From positions 62,001 to 126,000 of the forward strand of contig NZ_JAKNUT010000005.1 of assembly GCF_023155855.1 (NCBI RefSeq): 64,000 nt of DNA, in the 5' to 3' direction. Positions 17,211-28,311 of this stretch are shown here, in pieces. Under the pieces are notes generated by a model that had not been told where the DNA came from, did no database searches, and saw nothing but the letters and a program-made list of their open reading frames with translations. Position numbers and translations under genes: made by a program. The stretch's first letter is position 1. Each line of letters begins with the position of its first letter. Source of the DNA: Microbacterium aoyamense (lineage in GTDB: Bacteria; Actinomycetota; Actinomycetes; Actinomycetales; Microbacteriaceae).

Positions 17211-17459
17211 ATGGATTGGCGCGACAAGTCCGCCTGCCTCACCGTCGACCCCGAGCTGTTCTTCCCCGTGGGGAACACCGGTCCGGCCGTCGAGCAGATC
17301 GAGAAGGCGAAGTCGGTCTGCGCCCGGTGCACCGTCACCGAAGTGTGCTTGCAGTACGCCCTCGAGACCGGTCAGGACTCGGGCGTGTGGGGTGGCCTCT
17401 CCGAGGACGAGCGCCGCGCGCTCAAGCGCCGCGCCGCACGCGCCCGCCGCGCGAGCTGA
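17211..17459 (+). CDS. whiB1: WhiB-family iron-sulfur regulator, WhiB1 type
   Basis: An 82-aa protein with the four cluster cysteines C9, C37, C40 and C46, the turn GVWGG and the basic C-terminus LKRRAARARRAS. The opening MDWRDKSACL, then DPELFFPVGN and GQDSGVWGGLSEDERRALKR are nearly those of mycobacterial WhiB1, an essential nitric-oxide-responsive [4Fe-4S] protein that binds the housekeeping sigma factor. The ATG at 17211 follows AAGGAGC. It converges on pdtaS with a 44-bp gap. Confidence 0.95.
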   Translation: MDWRDKSACLTVDPELFFPVGNTGPAVEQIEKAKSVCARCTVTEVCLQYALETGQDSGVWGGLSEDERRALKRRAARARRAS

Positions 17460-17503
17460 ATCGGCGGGATCGTCCGTTGAGCTGACGTCGCGAGACGAAC
17501 GCC

Positions 17504-18991
17504 TCAGCCCCTCGGGCGGGCGATGTAGCGCAGCGGGATGTCGATCGTGACCTCGGTGCCCGCCCCCGTGGCGGTGTGCCAGTCGATCGTTCCCCCGAGC
17601 TCGCCCTGGATCAGTGTGCGCACGATCTGCGTGCCGAGGCCGCGGCCGACCTGACCTTCGGGCAGACCCACGCCGTTGTCGCGGACGGTGACCTCGAGCC
17701 GCTCGTCGGACCGCTCGGCGATGATCTCGACCTCGCCCTCGGTGCCGGCGAGCCCGTGCTCGACGGCGTTCGTCACGAGCTCGGTCAGCGCGAGGGCGAG
17801 CGGCGTCGCGTATTCGCTCGGCAGCGTGCCGAAGCGTCCCGTCGTGCGAGTGACGGCGCGGGTCGAGGGGGCAGCGGCGACCTCGGCGATGAGCTTGAGA
17901 GCGCGATCGAAGACGTCGTCGAAGTCGACGTTCTGTGCGAGCCCCTCGGAGAGCGTGTCGTGCACGACGGCGATGGCCGACACGCGCCGCATCGCCTGGG
18001 TCAGGGCATCCTTCGCCTCCTCGGAATGCGAGCGGCGCGCCTGGATCCGCAGGAGGGACGCGACGGTCTGCAGGTTGTTCTTGACGCGGTGGTGGATCTC
18101 ACGGATCGTCGCGTCCTTCGTGATGAGCTCCTGCTCCTGATGGCGGAGTTCGGACACGTCGCGGCACAGCACGATCGCTCCGATGCGGGTGCCGTGGTCG
18201 CGCAGCGGGATCGTCCGCAGTGACACGGTGACCCCTCGCGCCTCGATGTCGGTGCGCCAAGGAGCGCGGCCCGTCACGACGAGCGGAAGCGACTCATCGA
18301 ACTGCCGCTTCTCGGGAAGGATGCTGGTGGTCACCTCGACGAGGGACTCCCCCTCGAGCTCGTCGTCGAATCCCATGCGGTTGAACGCCGACAGGGCGTT
18401 CGGGCTGGCGAAGGTCGTGACGCCGTCGACGTCGAGCCGGATGAGGCCGTCCGAGGCACGAGGAGCCCCGCGCCGGGGAGCCGTCGGGGCCGACAGGTCG
18501 GGGAACTCACCCGATGCGACCATGCCGAAGAGGTCGTCGGCGCAGTCGTTGAACGTGATCTGCTGCCGACTCGGGGTCCGGGTCTCGCCGAGGTTGGTGT
18601 GCCGCGTCAGCACGCCGATCGTGACGGCCGGCTCGGCTCCCCGCGAACGCACGATCGGGACGGCGCGCACGCGCGTCGGGGTCTCTTCGAACCAGTCCGG
18701 AGAGGCCGAGTCGACGATGCGGCCGGTCTGGAAGGCGTCCCGCACCTGCGTCCGCCACTGCGGGCGCACGCGATCGCCGACGATGTCGCGATAGAAGAGC
18801 GTCGCAGCACCGCTCGGGCGCGTGTGCGCGACGGCCGTGAAGCCGTCGTCGGCGGTCGGCACCCAGATGACGATGTCCGCGAAAGCGAGGTCGGCGAGGA
18901 GCTGTCCGTCACCCGCGAGGCGGTGGAGCCACTCCACGTCGTCCTCACTCGAACGGCCCTGGGCATAGACGAGATCGCTGAGGGTCGACAC
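17504..18991 (-). CDS. pdtaS: Two-component sensor histidine kinase, PdtaS type
   Basis: A soluble sensor kinase of 495 aa. It has an N-terminal GAF-like H_kinase_N domain, a central PAS domain at about residues 190-290, and a HisKA_2/HWE-type phosphoacceptor helix EIHHRVKNNLQTVASLLRIQ with its histidine near residue 300. The ATPase domain has ELVTNAVEHGL, VRDNGVGLP and GLGTQIV. No transmembrane segment is visible. PdtaS normally signals to the antiterminator PdtaR, which is not in this window. The GTG start has TACGCT exactly 6 nt upstream, so leaderless transcription is likely, although the GGAAGG between them could also bind ribosomes. Confidence 0.93.
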   Translation of the reverse strand: MSTLSDLVYAQGRSSEDDVEWLHRLAGDGQLLADLAFADIVIWVPTADDGFTAVAHTRPSGAATLFYRDIVGDRVRPQWRTQVRDAFQTGRIVDSASPDWFEETPTRVRAVPIVRSRGAEPAVTIGVLTRHTNLGETRTPSRQQITFNDCADDLFGMVASGEFPDLSAPTAPRRGAPRASDGLIRLDVDGVTTFASPNALSAFNRMGFDDELEGESLVEVTTSILPEKRQFDESLPLVVTGRAPWRTDIEARGVTVSLRTIPLRDHGTRIGAIVLCRDVSELRHQEQELITKDATIREIHHRVKNNLQTVASLLRIQARRSHSEEAKDALTQAMRRVSAIAVVHDTLSEGLAQNVDFDDVFDRALKLIAEVAAAPSTRAVTRTTGRFGTLPSEYATPLALALTELVTNAVEHGLAGTEGEVEIIAERSDERLEVTVRDNGVGLPEGQVGRGLGTQIVRTLIQGELGGTIDWHTATGAGTEVTIDIPLRYIARPRG

Positions 18992-19018
18992 CCTTCCAGC
19001 GTAGGGCCGTTCGGCTCG

Positions 19019-20296
19019 CTACGCGGCGCGACGGCCCTTCGCCGCCGGCCGGAGCGGCCGCTTCCGCTGCGCTGCGACGGGCGTCGGGACGATCGCCTCG
19101 CCCACGAAGCGGCGAACGGCGAGCGTGAAGGGCGACTTGGGCGCGGCCTCGCCGATCGCCTGTCCCGCGAGCAGCGCCGCGTCGACCGATCGCGGATCCT
19201 GGGGCAGGAACCAGATCTCGTCGACACCGCCGAACCGATCGAGCGCACGGCGCACCTGGCCACGGGCATCCATCCCCATCGTCCCGGGACGAAGGCGATT
19301 GGCCACGACCACGACGGGCGTCGCGCCGATCGCCGCGCGCAGGTCGGGGTACGCGCGCAGGAAGCGCGAGATGCCCACCGGGTCGGCCCCGACGACGGCG
19401 ACCACGAGGTCGGCGGCGTCGAGCGCGGCGAGCGTCGCCGCGTTCCGCCGCGGACCCTCGAGGTCGCTCACGATCTCCTCATCGCGCTCGAGTGACGAAG
19501 CGACGTCCACGACGGTGTGATCCGTCCATCGGGCGCACTCCGCCAGGGCTGCGCACACGCGGGTATCGGACAGCTCCGGCCAGCGCGACGGGCGGTTGAG
19601 GCCCGTCAGCACGTCCACCCCGGTGCGCCCGAGCGGCACACTGATGCGCGTCAGCTCGCGCGCGTCCAGGCGCCCGAGCTCCGCCTGCCGGCACGCCGCC
19701 GCGAAGCCCGGCCCCTCATCGGCGAGGCCGAGCGTGAGAGCGATCGAGGGAGCGTGCGCGTCGGCGTCGACGAGGGCGACATGCTTCCCCCCGCGCGCGA
19801 GTTCCACGGCCAGTTCGATCGCGACCGTCGAGCGGCCCGGCGCACCCGCCGCGCCCCAGACCGCGATCGTCCGCGGTCCGCGCGGCCCGTCCGTCTCAGC
19901 GCCCGAAGGGGCGTCGGCGTCGCGGGGCCGTGTCCGCAGCAGATCCGCGAGACGCCAGGCCTCGATCTCGAGATCGTGCGGCGGCTCGAGCCCGTACGTC
20001 GCGGCGAGACGCTCGGCATCCCTCCCGCTCCCGAGCGGTACGATCCGCACGCCCGCGCGATCGCAGCCCGAGACGAGCCCGGCCGAGGCCGCCTCGCGTG
20101 TGAGCTCGAGGATGAGCGCATCCGCACCCGCGAGAGCGCGGGCGGTGGCGCCGGCCGCGTCACCGAGCGCCGCGTCATCGAAGAACCACGAGGGTTCGGA
20201 TGCCGTCATCACGGCGAGCACGTCGATCCCCTCGTGGCCAAGTGCGCTCGCGAGATCGTCGCCGTGCGCGGCATCCATCGCCACCACGACCTTCAT
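19019..20296 (-). CDS. MinD/CpaE-like P-loop ATPase with degenerate Walker A
   Basis: A 425-aa protein. Residues 1-120 form a receiver-like domain starting MKVVVAMDAAHGDDLASAL; the rest is a ParA/MinD fold. The expected KGGxGKS/T loop reads WGAAGAPGRST, so both lysines that mark this class are absent, while VALVDADAHAPS (A'-type motif) and VVDVASS remain. Such atypical loops are known in TadZ/CpaE proteins that help place Flp pili. Basic residues dominate the C-terminus (RKRPLRPAAKGRRAA). The ATG overlaps the stop of the SAF gene in ATGA. No other Tad pilus genes are in the window. Confidence 0.8.
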   Translation of the reverse strand: MKVVVAMDAAHGDDLASALGHEGIDVLAVMTASEPSWFFDDAALGDAAGATARALAGADALILELTREAASAGLVSGCDRAGVRIVPLGSGRDAERLAATYGLEPPHDLEIEAWRLADLLRTRPRDADAPSGAETDGPRGPRTIAVWGAAGAPGRSTVAIELAVELARGGKHVALVDADAHAPSIALTLGLADEGPGFAAACRQAELGRLDARELTRISVPLGRTGVDVLTGLNRPSRWPELSDTRVCAALAECARWTDHTVVDVASSLERDEEIVSDLEGPRRNAATLAALDAADLVVAVVGADPVGISRFLRAYPDLRAAIGATPVVVVANRLRPGTMGMDARGQVRRALDRFGGVDEIWFLPQDPRSVDAALLAGQAIGEAAPKSPFTLAVRRFVGEAIVPTPVAAQRKRPLRPAAKGRRAA

Positions 20297-20922
20297 CGAC
20301 GCGCGCCCGACGTCGGCACGACCGAGAGCGCGGACTCCCCCGCGATAGCGGACAGCACGTCCGAGACCTCGGACCGCGCGATGACGACCTCGAGCGCCGC
20401 GGCACCCCCGCCCATGACCGAATCGTCGCGGGTGACGGCGACGACCGTCGCATCCGCCACGAGGATGCGCGGAGCATCGTAGACGCCGCGCTCCACGAGC
20501 GGCGCCGCCCACACCTCGACGACGGTGCCGGCCGCGACCGACGACGGCACGTCTGCGGCGCTGCGCAGCACGACACTCGTCGTGCGCGTGTCGTCCGCCG
20601 AGCCGATCGCCTCCGCCGGAAGCAGCTCGCCCGAGCTGATCGTGCGCGTCGCGACGACACCTTCCGCAAGGTCCGCCTGCGTCGCATAGACCCCGTCCAC
20701 CGGACCGAGCGCGACCTCCACGAGCCGGACGTCGTCGGCCGTGACGGTCTCGCCCGGTGCGATCGTGCGGATGACGGCGACGACCGGGGTCGTCTGGCGC
20801 GCGCTCGTGACGACGAACCAGACGCCGGCGATGGATGCCACGACCAGCGCGATGCCGAGAAGGAAACGGGCATCGGACCAGATCGCGGGGCGGCGCGTTC
20901 TCGAGGGATCGGGTGCGGTCAT
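20293..20922 (-). CDS. SAF domain protein, CpaB/RcpC-like
   Basis: A 209-aa protein with one N-terminal transmembrane segment (about residues 18-40) and an exported SAF domain starting PVVAVIRTIAPGETVTADDV and containing LAEGVVATRTISSGELL. SAF domains occur in the pilus assembly protein CpaB and in sugar-binding proteins. Its coupling to a CpaE-like ATPase by a 4-bp overlap suggests a remnant or minimal Tad-type assembly function at the cell surface; this is inference. The GGAGG before the ATG leaves only a 1-nt spacer. Confidence 0.8.
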   Translation of the reverse strand: MTAPDPSRTRRPAIWSDARFLLGIALVVASIAGVWFVVTSARQTTPVVAVIRTIAPGETVTADDVRLVEVALGPVDGVYATQADLAEGVVATRTISSGELLPAEAIGSADDTRTTSVVLRSAADVPSSVAAGTVVEVWAAPLVERGVYDAPRILVADATVVAVTRDDSVMGGGAAALEVVIARSEVSDVLSAIAGESALSVVPTSGARR

Positions 20923-21008
20923 GCCTCCATCGTGAACGACCCGCCGGAAAGCGCCGTGCCGTTATCCACACCCGCGAGTGCACCTCTGCGCTCTCGCCGG
21001 GTCGCGAC

Positions 21009-21014
21009 GATAAT
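21009..21014 (+). promoter_or_regulatory. -10 element of a probable leaderless transcript
   Basis: GATAAT lies exactly 6 nt (GGGGGG) before the ATG of the HTH gene at 21021, so the predicted transcription start coincides with the start codon. Confidence 0.5.
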
Positions 21015-21020
21015 GGGGGG

Positions 21021-21302
21021 ATGCCCCACGTCCCGACCTCCGCCGTGCGTATGCTCGCGCCCGCGCAGGCGGCCGAGATCCTCGCGGTGTCGGTCGACGA
21101 AGTGATGTCCCTCGTGCAGGCCGGCGAGCTGCGCGGCGCGCGCGTCGGTGCACCCGCACGGTGGCGCATCGATGAGGCGAGCATCGCCGACTACCTCGAC
21201 TCGCGCGCCGAGATCGCCCGGCGCATGGCTCTGTGGAACCAGTCGCAGGAGGCGAGCTTCCCCGAGCTGTGGGGCACCGGCCCCGTCCGTCACAGCGACT
21301 GA
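21021..21302 (+). CDS. Small helix-turn-helix (excisionase/MerR-like) DNA-binding protein
   Basis: A 93-aa protein. The segment RMLAPAQAAEILAVSVDEVM is a classic excisionase-family helix-turn-helix, followed by the wing-like LRGARVGAPARWRIDEASIA and DYLDSR, as in BldC/Xis proteins. No integrase is nearby, so it is more likely a host regulator than a phage excisionase. It is probably translated from a leaderless mRNA. It converges directly with the following minus-strand gene, the stops meeting at 21302/21303. Confidence 0.85.
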   Translation: MPHVPTSAVRMLAPAQAAEILAVSVDEVMSLVQAGELRGARVGAPARWRIDEASIADYLDSRAEIARRMALWNQSQEASFPELWGTGPVRHSD

Positions 21303-21899
21303 CTACGGGACGGCCGCGGCATCCGTCGCGAGCCACGCGATCGCCCCGAACGCGACGACCCGATGCCCCGTGACGACGTCCGCCCGGCGAGGAGTGCCCG
21401 GCTCGTGCAGCGCGAGGTCGAGATGGTCCGCGCCGGCTCGATCGATCGTCCCCGCGAGGCTGCGGCCCCGCATGAGGTGGACGACCACGGCGCTGCGGCG
21501 GCGTGCGAGATCACGCAGGACGAACCCGAGCGTCATCCGCTCGACGATCGAGGACGTCGCCGGCGCCGGACGCGCGGAGTGCAAGAGCTCCGCGTGTGGC
21601 ATGCCCACCGCTTCGATCGAGGTGAGCGGCACGATCATGCCTCGCGCTCGACCCTCGGCGGATGCGAGCCCCACCCAATCGGCGCCGACCCCCGTGACCG
21701 TCGCGACGTGCCGGGAGCCGTCGGCGGTCTCGAACGTCGCCGCCGGACGATCCGACCCCGCGAGCGCCTGAAGCCGGTCGCGGAGTGAGACCCGCGACAA
21801 TCGCAGCCGCTCCGCCTCGGTGTCCAGGGCCGCGCGCTCGGCCTCCCACTCGGAGGCGAGCTGATCCTCGAGGTCGTCGAAGAATCGGTCCCAGCGCAC
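21303..21899 (-). CDS. Conserved actinobacterial protein of unknown function
   Basis: A 198-aa protein with no signal peptide or transmembrane segment. The first 45 residues form a charged helix (DDLEDQLASEWEAERAALDT), followed by a small beta-rich domain that twice repeats a pattern of hydrophobic strands (HVATVTGVGADWVGLA and SLAGTIDRAGADHLDLAL), reminiscent of an SH3/Sm-like barrel pair; that is my reading only. The start GTG has TACTCT exactly 6 nt upstream and no ribosome binding site. The context in other Actinobacteria is similar, which argues for a real gene. Confidence 0.75.
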   Translation of the reverse strand: MRWDRFFDDLEDQLASEWEAERAALDTEAERLRLSRVSLRDRLQALAGSDRPAATFETADGSRHVATVTGVGADWVGLASAEGRARGMIVPLTSIEAVGMPHAELLHSARPAPATSSIVERMTLGFVLRDLARRRSAVVVHLMRGRSLAGTIDRAGADHLDLALHEPGTPRRADVVTGHRVVAFGAIAWLATDAAAVP

Positions 21900-21993
21900 T
21901 CGGGCAGAGTAGGCGAATCATCACGAAGCTGTCACAAGTTCTCCACAGCAGGCAGCATGATTCTTCCGGGGAGTTCCTCATGTGCTGTACTTC

Positions 21994-22019
21994 TCGACAA
22001 GACATCCCCCCTGTCGAGA
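21994..22019. repeat. Inverted repeat in the leader of the Rv3235-like gene
   Basis: Perfect 7-bp arms CTCGACA and TGTCGAG enclose a 12-nt loop, ending 20 nt before the ATG at 22039. It could be an operator or an mRNA hairpin close to the ribosome binding region. A second, looser pair (GAATCAT near 21915 and ATGATTC near 21957) flanks the upstream part of the same gap. Confidence 0.4.
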
Positions 22020-22038
22020 TAGGCACCCATTGGCAACG

Positions 22039-22470
22039 ATGCCCTCGGGTTCAGCACGCGCAAGCGTCGGCTTCCGTGAGCCGTTCGAGCTGAACCACTT
22101 CTTCGCACCGCAGCGCACGTCGGCGGCGGCGCTGCCGGATCCTGAGCCGTTTGTTCGCAACCTCACGCGCGGAGTGCTCGAAGCGCTCGCGGGTGTGCGC
22201 GAAGTCGATCAGCTCGCACGGTGGCTCACCGAGGACGCGTTCCGTCGGCTCGTGACGCGCGCCAATCTGGCGACCCGCGCTCGCTCCGCCCGGGGCGTCC
22301 CCGCGAAACGCCCTGTGCACGCGATCCTCTCGCTTCGGCAGCAGTCCCCCGCCGACGGCGTCGTCGAGGCGGTCGCCGTCGTGCAGGGTCCGGCACGCAC
22401 GCGCGCCGTCGCGATCCGGCTCGAGGGCATGGACGGTCGCTGGCGCGCGACGTCGCTCGCGATCCTGTAG
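22039..22470 (+). CDS. Rv3235-family protein, function unknown
   Basis: A 143-aa protein similar in character to M. tuberculosis Rv3235, which lies near secA1 as this gene does. The recognisable core is FVRNLTRGVLEALAGVREVD, QLARWLTEDAFRRL, then VHAILSLRQQSPADGVVEAV and AVAIRLEGMDGRWRATSLAIL (core GRWRATSL). The fold looks like an NTF2/SnoaL-type or small mixed alpha-beta domain. I chose the ATG at 22039; the frame is open upstream to 21982, and a TTG at 22030 is also possible. It converges with the next gene over 47 bp. Confidence 0.8.
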   Translation: MPSGSARASVGFREPFELNHFFAPQRTSAAALPDPEPFVRNLTRGVLEALAGVREVDQLARWLTEDAFRRLVTRANLATRARSARGVPAKRPVHAILSLRQQSPADGVVEAVAVVQGPARTRAVAIRLEGMDGRWRATSLAIL

Positions 22471-22517
22471 CGAGGCCGGCGTTCGGATCGGCTTCGACGA
22501 CGCAGCCGGTCCGACCG

Positions 22518-22865
22518 TCATTCGGCGTCGATGAGCTCCAGCAGTCGGTGACATGCGTCCTTGATGTCGTCATGCCCGAACTGCGCCGCACGGCTCTGCG
22601 CCGCGATGACTCCCGAACGATGGACTTTCCGGAAGTCGCCGATGGGGAACGACCACGCCTCCTTGGTCTCGCGATCCGCCGTCTTGTCGACCCCGAGGTG
22701 CCAGTGCGCATACTCCGTCCAGCCGTCGCGCTCGATGAAGGAGTTCTCCTCGTCGGGCGTCGGCGCGGCATCCGTCCAGTCGCCCTGACCGTCGCGCACC
22801 ACCTTGCCGTCGCTCACGAGCGCCCGCGCCTGGGCGAGAGCGGGATTGTTCAGTTCGATCGCCAT
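22518..22865 (-). CDS. Conserved hypothetical protein
   Basis: A 115-aa soluble protein. It opens with ELNNPALAQARALVSDGKVV, and its most distinctive stretch is WTEYAHWHLGVD followed by WSFPIGDFRKVHRSGV and a C-terminal helical part with DIKDACHRLLELID. I do not recognise a named domain. Tryptophan and histidine are unusually frequent for its size. The ATG has TATCGT exactly 6 nt upstream, so a leaderless message is likely. It is 46 bp downstream of alaA on its opposite-end side, reading away from it in the same direction. Confidence 0.8.
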   Translation of the reverse strand: MAIELNNPALAQARALVSDGKVVRDGQGDWTDAAPTPDEENSFIERDGWTEYAHWHLGVDKTADRETKEAWSFPIGDFRKVHRSGVIAAQSRAAQFGHDDIKDACHRLLELIDAE

Positions 22866-22911
22866 GCCACGACGATAGGCACGAGCACCCGACGGCGCGA
22901 GGGGGTTGACG

Positions 22912-24138
22912 TCACTGGCGGTAGGACGACAGGAAGTTGCCGAAGCGCTCGATCGCCTCGCTCAGCACCCGCGACTCCGGGAGGGTCACGATGCGCACGT
23001 GATCCGGAGTCGCCCAGTTGAACCCCGTCCCCTGGACGAGCAGGACGTGTTCGGCGACGAGGAAGTCGAGCACGAGCTTCGCGTCGTCGCGGATCTCGTG
23101 CACCTCGGGATCCAGGCGCGGGAACGCGTAGAGCGCTCCGCGCGGCATGACGCACGTGACGCCCGGGATCGCCTCGAGGCCCTCCCACGCGGCATCCCGC
23201 TGCTCGTGCAGACGACCCGTCGGCGCGATGAGAGCGTCGATCGACTGGACCCCCGACAGCGCCGCCTGGACGGCGTGCTGCGCGGGGACGTTCGGGCAGA
23301 GACGAGTGGATGCCAGGAGCGTGATCCCCTCGATGAAGCCCGATGCGTGGTGTTTGGGCCCCGTGATGACGAGCCAGCCAGAGCGGTAACCCGCGACGCG
23401 ATAGGTCTTGGACAGCCCGTTGAACGTGATGCACAGCAGGTCGGGAGCGACCGAGGCCAGGGGGATGTGGACGGCGTCGTCGAAGAGGATGCGGTCGTAG
23501 ATCTCGTCGGCGAGCAGGAGCAGCGAGTGCTCGCGCGCGATCTCGGCGATGCCCTCGAGAACCTCGCGAGAGTAGACGGCGCCGGTCGGATTGTTCGGGT
23601 TGATGACGACGATCGCCTTCGTGCGCGGCGTGACCTTCGACCGGATGTCCTCGAGATCGGGCTGCCACTCGTTCGACTCGTCGCACACGTAGTGCACCGG
23701 CGTGCCGCCGCCGAGGCTCGTCATGGCCGTCCACAGCGGGTAGTCCGGCGCGGGGATGAGGACCTCGTCGCCCTCGTCGAGAAGCGCCTGCATGGTCATC
23801 GTGATGAGTTCGGATACCCCGTTGCCGAGGTAGACGTCGTCGGGCCCGAAGGGCGGGAACGTCGGGTCCTGCTCGTAGCGGTAGACGACCGCACGCCGCG
23901 CGGCCATGATGCCGCGGCTGTCGCTGTAGCCGTGCGCGTGCGGGATCGAGTCGATCATGTCGCGCACGATCTGGAACGGCGCCTCGAAGCCGAACACGGC
24001 GGGATTCCCCGTGTTGAGCTTGAGGATCGTGTGACCTTCGGCCTCGAGCCGGTCCGCCTCGACGAGCGCCTGTCCGCGGATCTCGTACAGGACGTTCTTC
24101 AGCTTGCTCGACTGGTCGAGAGGACGCAGGGGACTCAT
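22912..24138 (-). CDS. alaA: Alanine aminotransferase (glutamate-pyruvate), AlaA family
   Basis: A PLP-dependent class I aminotransferase of 408 aa. The sequence follows E. coli AlaA closely: SSKLKNVLYEIRG at the start, LNTGNPAVFGFEAP, YLGNGVSELITMTMQALL, PAPDYPLWTA, NPNNPTGAVYS, LADEIYDRILFDDA, and the PLP lysine in NGLSKTYRVAGYRSGW. It makes alanine from pyruvate and glutamate. The ATG has TAGTCT exactly 6 nt upstream, predicting a leaderless message, and a long hairpin separates it from secA upstream. Confidence 0.93.
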   Translation of the reverse strand: MSPLRPLDQSSKLKNVLYEIRGQALVEADRLEAEGHTILKLNTGNPAVFGFEAPFQIVRDMIDSIPHAHGYSDSRGIMAARRAVVYRYEQDPTFPPFGPDDVYLGNGVSELITMTMQALLDEGDEVLIPAPDYPLWTAMTSLGGGTPVHYVCDESNEWQPDLEDIRSKVTPRTKAIVVINPNNPTGAVYSREVLEGIAEIAREHSLLLLADEIYDRILFDDAVHIPLASVAPDLLCITFNGLSKTYRVAGYRSGWLVITGPKHHASGFIEGITLLASTRLCPNVPAQHAVQAALSGVQSIDALIAPTGRLHEQRDAAWEGLEAIPGVTCVMPRGALYAFPRLDPEVHEIRDDAKLVLDFLVAEHVLLVQGTGFNWATPDHVRIVTLPESRVLSEAIERFGNFLSSYRQ

Positions 24139-24194
24139 CGGATCAGACTACCGGCGGCCGGAAGGTGCCAATCGACCGCAGGTGGCTCGTCGCT

Positions 24195-24255
24195 TCGTCT
24201 CGCTGCGCTCGCTCAGCGAACTGAGCGAGGAGCGCAGCGACGAGACGAGACGACG
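24195..24255. terminator. Long imperfect hairpin between secA and alaA
   Basis: The core CTCGCTCAG (24208-24216), loop CGAA and CTGAGCGAG (24221-24229) is perfect. Outside it TCGTCTCGCTGCG (24195-24207) pairs with CGCAGCGA plus GACGA on the other side with two 3-nt bulges, giving a stem of about 22 bp. There is no T-tract. It follows the secA stop, so it may end that transcript, or it is a dispersed palindrome. Confidence 0.6.
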
Positions 24256-24264
24256 AGACCGCCG

Positions 24265-27090
<2,826 letters not shown>

Positions 27091-27283
27091 GGACGTCTCC
27101 ATCTTTCGGGTGGGGCGCCGGAAGGGCGCCTGTGCCGCCGGGCGCGATGGCGCCCAGGCATACCTGCCCATGTTACCCGTCCGTGATCTTGGAGTGGGCT
27201 GTGGATGCCGGGGGCCGAGCGTGAGACGACCGGTGCGTGCCGGACACCAGAAGAGGGACGAGCGCGCGTCACCGCGATATATG

Positions 27284-27314
27284 TATGCTCGGAAACTACA
27301 TACGGGGTATGCAT
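27284..27314. promoter_or_regulatory. PadR operator upstream of the ABC exporter
   Basis: The core TAT-G-CTCGG-A-AACTA-C-ATAC-GG-GGTAT (27284-27310) matches 22 of 27 positions of the sequence in front of the padR gene. It contains the palindrome CATAC-GGG-GTATG (27299-27311). It lies about 70 bp upstream of the adaptor ATG and is AT-rich against its surroundings. Confidence 0.7.
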
Positions 27315-27381
27315 CGGAGCAGCCCCACCCCGGCGCCCCGGCGCCCCGAGATCTCGGCGCCGCCGCGCCGGAGAGGATGTC

Positions 27382-28311
27382 ATGGTCGTCTGGCGCCGCT
27401 GGGTCTTCCCGATCCTCATGGTGGTCGTGTTCGCGCTGATCGCCGCCGCACTCGTGAAGATCGCCTTCTTCCCCGACAGCACCGAAGCGGTGGTCGAGCC
27501 GTCGGCCCAGATCTCCGACACGGTCGTCACCGTCGAGCAGGGCGAGGTCGTGAACGCGCTCACCCTCCCCGGCACGGTCGCGCGCGATGCCGCCTTCCCG
27601 ATCAAGTCGACCGTCGACGGCACCGTGACGGCCGTACACGTGGGCGAAGGCCAGTCGGTCGCGGCCGGCCAGGTCCTCGTCACGATCAAGCAGGGCTACC
27701 CCGTCAAGAACATCGACATCACCGCGCCCGAGGCGGGCGATGTCTCCGAACTCGCGGTCGTCGCGGGGCAGGCGACATCCGTCGGCGCCGACCTCATGAA
27801 GCTCACGCCGGCCAGGTACCACGTGCTGTCCACCGTCGAGCCCGTGCAGCTCTACCGTCTCATCGGCGCGCCGACCGAGGCATCCGTCACCATCCAGGGC
27901 GGGCCCGCGCCGTTCACCTGCACGGGTCTCAAGGTGCAGGTGGCCGAAGACGGCACGACGAGCGTCCGCTGCGCGATCCCCGGCGATCAGGTCGTGTTCG
28001 CAGGCCTGCAGGCCGAGCTCGGCATCGACATCGGGACGGTGACGGATGCCCTCATCGTGCCGACGACGGCCGTCAAGGGCGGCTCGGGCTCGGGCGTCGT
28101 GTGGGTCGACGCGGGCGACGGCAGCGAGCTCGAGGAGCGCGAGGTCGCGCTCGGCGTGAGCGACGGCACGATGGTCGAAGTGACCGAGGGTCTCGAGCAG
28201 GGCGAGATGATCCGTCAGTTCGTGCCCGGCATCGCCGCCGCGAACGAGCCCGTCTGCTACGACGACGGCATGGGCGGCGAGTACTGCGAAGAGCAGGGAT
28301 GGAGCTGGTGA
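27382..28311 (+). CDS. MacA-like periplasmic/extracytoplasmic adaptor of an ABC exporter
   Basis: A 309-aa membrane-anchored adaptor. One transmembrane helix (about residues 6-30) is followed by [19 protein letters not shown], a lipoyl-like hairpin [20 protein letters not shown] and a barrel region with [20 protein letters not shown]. The C-terminus has a pair of cysteines ([15 protein letters not shown]) that could form a disulfide outside the cell. The ATG at 27382 follows GGAGAGG by 5 nt. It is coupled to the ATPase gene downstream and controlled by the PadR-type operator upstream. The exported compound cannot be told from sequence. Confidence 0.88.
   Translation: MVVWRRWVFPILMVVVFALIAAALVKIAFFPDSTEAVVEPSAQISDTVVTVEQGEVVNALTLPGTVARDAAFPIKSTVDGTVTAVHVGEGQSVAAGQVLVTIKQGYPVKNIDITAPEAGDVSELAVVAGQATSVGADLMKLTPARYHVLSTVEPVQLYRLIGAPTEASVTIQGGPAPFTCTGLKVQVAEDGTTSVRCAIPGDQVVFAGLQAELGIDIGTVTDALIVPTTAVKGGSGSGVVWVDAGDGSELEEREVALGVSDGTMVEVTEGLEQGEMIRQFVPGIAAANEPVCYDDGMGGEYCEEQGWSW

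Noticed and set aside
20962..20970. Perfect DnaA box TTATCCACA
   Set aside because: It is single, without further boxes, an AT-rich unwinding stretch, or dnaA/dnaN nearby, so it is not evidence for an origin.
21021..21302. Excisionase-like HTH gene as a sign of a prophage or integrative element
   Set aside because: No integrase, attachment repeats, phage genes or composition change are seen around it; similar HTH proteins are normal chromosomal regulators.
27091..27822. N-terminal extension of secA through the exporter gene
   Set aside because: The open frame runs antisense through the divergent adaptor gene only because of high GC; SecA homology begins at GTG 27090 with its own GGAG.
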